Below, piece by piece: positions 38,595 to 40,312 of a stretch of 40,312 nucleotides of DNA; position 1 is the stretch's first letter; the number at the start of each line of letters is the position of its first letter. The position numbers and the translations under genes were made by a program. The notes beneath the pieces were generated by a model. It was not told the origin of the DNA, did not search any database, and worked only from the letters and a program-made list of their open reading frames with translations. The stretch is from a virus. The stretch is from positions 1-40,312 of IMG/VR virus record IMGVR_UViG_3300008110_000568; one strand, given 5' to 3'.

Positions 38595-40312
38595 ATGAGC
38601 AAAGTCATCGGTATCGATTTAGGTACAACAAATTCATGCGTAGCCGTTATTGAAAACGGTGTCACAAAAGTAATCGAAAATGCAGAAGGCGCACGTACTA
38701 CCCCTAGTATTGTTGCTTATGCTAACGACGAAATCCTAGTAGGTGCAAGCGCAAAACGCCAAGCAGTTACAAATCCTAAAAATACAATATATGCATCAAA
38801 GCGTTTAATTGGACGTAAGTTTACAGAACAAGCAGTCCAAAAAGACATTGATCTAATGCCTTACAAAATTATCCAAGCAGACAATGGTGATGCTTGGGTA
38901 GAAGCTAACGGTGAAAAGTTAGCACCTCCGCAAATTTCGGCGGAAGTTCTGCGTAAAATGAAGAAGACTGCCGAGGATTATTTAGGACATGATGTTACAC
39001 AGGCCGTCATTACGGTGCCTGCATACTTTAATGACCAACAACGTCAGGCAACTAAAGATGCTGGACGTATTGCAGGATTAGAAGTTTTACGTATTATTAA
39101 CGAACCAACTGCGGCTGCATTGGCCTACGGTGTTGATAAACAAGATAAGAAGGACCGCAAGATTGCAGTATACGACCTAGGTGGCGGTACATTTGATGTT
39201 TCAATTATTGAACTTGCTAATATTGACGGCGACAAACAAATTGAGGTCTTGTCAACAAACGGTGATACGTTCCTAGGCGGTGAAGACTTTGACCAACGCA
39301 TTATGGACTTTCTAGTTGATGAGTTTAAGAAAGACAATGGTATCGATCTTAAGAAAGACATGTTAGCTCTACAACGTCTTAAGGACGCCGCTGAAAAAGC
39401 TAAAATTGAATTGTCTAGTTCTGCACAAACAGATGTTAACCTACCATACATCACAGCAGACACAAGCGGTCCTAAACACATGAATGTTAAGATTACTCGA
39501 AGTAAGCTAGAGCAACTAGTTGAAGATCTTATTCAACGTTCTATTGAACCCTGCCGTATAGCCATGCAGGATGCAGGTGTAAGTGCCAATGACATCGACG
39601 AAGTCATCCTAGTTGGTGGGCAAACACGTATGCCTAAAGTACAAGAAGCAGTTGAGAAGTTGTTTGGCAAGGCTCCACGCAAGGATGTTAATCCAGACGA
39701 GGCAGTTGCCGCAGGTGCCGCAATTCAAGGCTCGGTATTAGCTGGTGATCGCACTGACGTTCTATTGTTAGACGTTACTCCGTTAAGCCTAGGTATTGAA
39801 ACACAAGGTGGTATTATGACCAAGTTGATTCAGAAGAATACAACTATTCCTACTAAAGCATCTCAAGTGTTTTCAACAGCAGAAGATAATCAACCTGCCG
39901 TTACAATTAAAGTTCTACAAGGCGAACGCGAGTTTGTACAGTACAACAAACTACTAGGAGAATTTAATCTAGAAGGTATTGCTCCTGCCCGTAGAGGACA
40001 ACCACAGATTGAAGTTACGTTTGACATTGATGCAAATGGTATTATGAAAATCAGTGCCAAAGACAAAGGTACAGGTAAAGCTAATAACATTACTATCAAG
40101 AGTGATAGCGGTTTAAGTAAAGAAGAAATTGAAAAGATGATTCAGGATGCCGAGGCCAATGCAGAATCAGATAAAACCCGTCGTGAACTTATTGACCGTA
40201 GAAACACAGCAGAAAGTTTTATGAACGAAGCAAAAACTGATCTAGAAAAATATGGTGATAAAATTACTGAAGAAGAGAAAACAAAGCTCGAACAAGCTCT
40301 TAAAACTCTCGA
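38595..40312 (+). CDS. dnaK: DnaK (Hsp70) chaperone, 3' partial
   Basis: The visible 572 residues cover the whole nucleotide-binding domain and most of the substrate-binding domain, and the frame is open at the window edge. Motifs: [14 protein letters not shown] (phosphate 1), [37 protein letters not shown] (phosphate 2), [14 protein letters not shown], the linker [16 protein letters not shown] and the beta-domain GEREFVQYN. Sequence is strongly betaproteobacterial-like, suggesting acquisition from such a host. The start has an AAGGAG site. No dnaJ or grpE is seen in the window. A phage-encoded DnaK is rare and would assist folding or assembly of phage proteins or disassemble host complexes. 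Confidence 0.95.
   Translation, partial: MSKVIGIDLGTTNSCVAVIENGVTKVIENAEGARTTPSIVAYANDEILVGASAKRQAVTNPKNTIYASKRLIGRKFTEQAVQKDIDLMPYKIIQADNGDAWVEANGEKLAPPQISAEVLRKMKKTAEDYLGHDVTQAVITVPAYFNDQQRQATKDAGRIAGLEVLRIINEPTAAALAYGVDKQDKKDRKIAVYDLGGGTFDVSIIELANIDGDKQIEVLSTNGDTFLGGEDFDQRIMDFLVDEFKKDNGIDLKKDMLALQRLKDAAEKAKIELSSSAQTDVNLPYITADTSGPKHMNVKITRSKLEQLVEDLIQRSIEPCRIAMQDAGVSANDIDEVILVGGQTRMPKVQEAVEKLFGKAPRKDVNPDEAVAAGAAIQGSVLAGDRTDVLLLDVTPLSLGIETQGGIMTKLIQKNTTIPTKASQVFSTAEDNQPAVTIKVLQGEREFVQYNKLLGEFNLEGIAPARRGQPQIEVTFDIDANGIMKISAKDKGTGKANNITIKSDSGLSKEEIEKMIQDAEANAESDKTRRELIDRRNTAESFMNEAKTDLEKYGDKITEEEKTKLEQALKTL

Noticed and set aside
39125-40099. Minus-strand ORFs opposite dnaK
   Set aside because: They are shadows of a very strongly conserved + strand gene.
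1-40312. Prophage or host chromosome
   Set aside because: No integrase, att repeats or host operons are present. Gene packing and late promoter motifs continue on both sides of the host-like genes.

Overview
The window looks like a contiguous piece of a large, lytic, T4-like myovirus genome, probably from a freshwater or similar environmental phage with a Gram-negative, betaproteobacterium-like host. The sequence is AT-rich. Nearly all genes lie on the + strand and are tightly packed with 1 to 35 nt overlaps. Many gene junctions carry the T4-type late promoter core TAAATA. The gene families (a class I ribonucleotide reductase operon with glutaredoxin, collagen-like and glycine-rich tail proteins, a RecB-like exonuclease, DEDD exonuclease) fit this group. 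Host assignment is an inference from the DnaK sequence, two small host-like proteins and a heptose-kinase-like enzyme. No integrase, att site, tRNA or CRISPR array was seen.

Layout. 1-5964: tail fibre and virion genes, including a collagen-like fibre ending in a fibrinogen/intelectin-like lectin domain and two glycine-rich tail proteins, one frameshifted. 5988-11265: a secreted thermonuclease-like nuclease, then a 1365-residue protein with four glycosyltransferase modules and a methyltransferase-like gene. 11386-13002: a zincin, then a small minus-strand island with three genes, two of them under 60 residues. 13040-20035: virion and head-associated genes, a RecB-like nuclease and a beta-helix tail protein. 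20085-24226: an nrdA-sod-nrdB-glutaredoxin operon in which nrdA carries an internal out-of-frame deletion. 24219-28679: small structural or unknown genes and a four-TM coiled-coil membrane protein. 28645-32558: complete ClpX, ribosomal protein bS21, two GT-B-like proteins and a DEDD exonuclease. 32559-34562: a promoter-driven noncoding region of about 460 nt followed by a DUF2828 (Ro60/TROVE-like plus vWA) gene. 34579-38490: metallophosphoesterase, a tandem array of about seven diverged small paralogues and a HldE-like sugar kinase. 38595-end: dnaK, cut by the window edge.

How the genes fit together. One theme is takeover of host protein synthesis and quality control (DnaK, ClpX with an intact ClpP-docking IGF loop, bS21). 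A second is nucleotide supply and redox (RNR, glutaredoxin, superoxide dismutase). A third is glycan chemistry (multi-domain glycosyltransferase, methyltransferase, GT9-like proteins, heptose kinase-like enzyme), which could decorate virions or alter host surface sugars.

The strongest candidate for an undescribed system is the 32.6-34.5 kb locus. A consensus sigma-70 promoter precedes a structured noncoding RNA containing two equal-length copies of one RNA module, directly upstream of a Ro60-like RNA-binding/vWA protein, which suggests a phage-encoded Y-RNA-like RNP. Other notable patterns are a set of genes that have no Shine-Dalgarno sequence but carry a promoter -10 element ending about 5 to 7 nt before the ATG (predicted leaderless mRNAs), and two proteins whose N-termini resemble the T4 capsid-targeting peptide, one of them a metallopeptidase.
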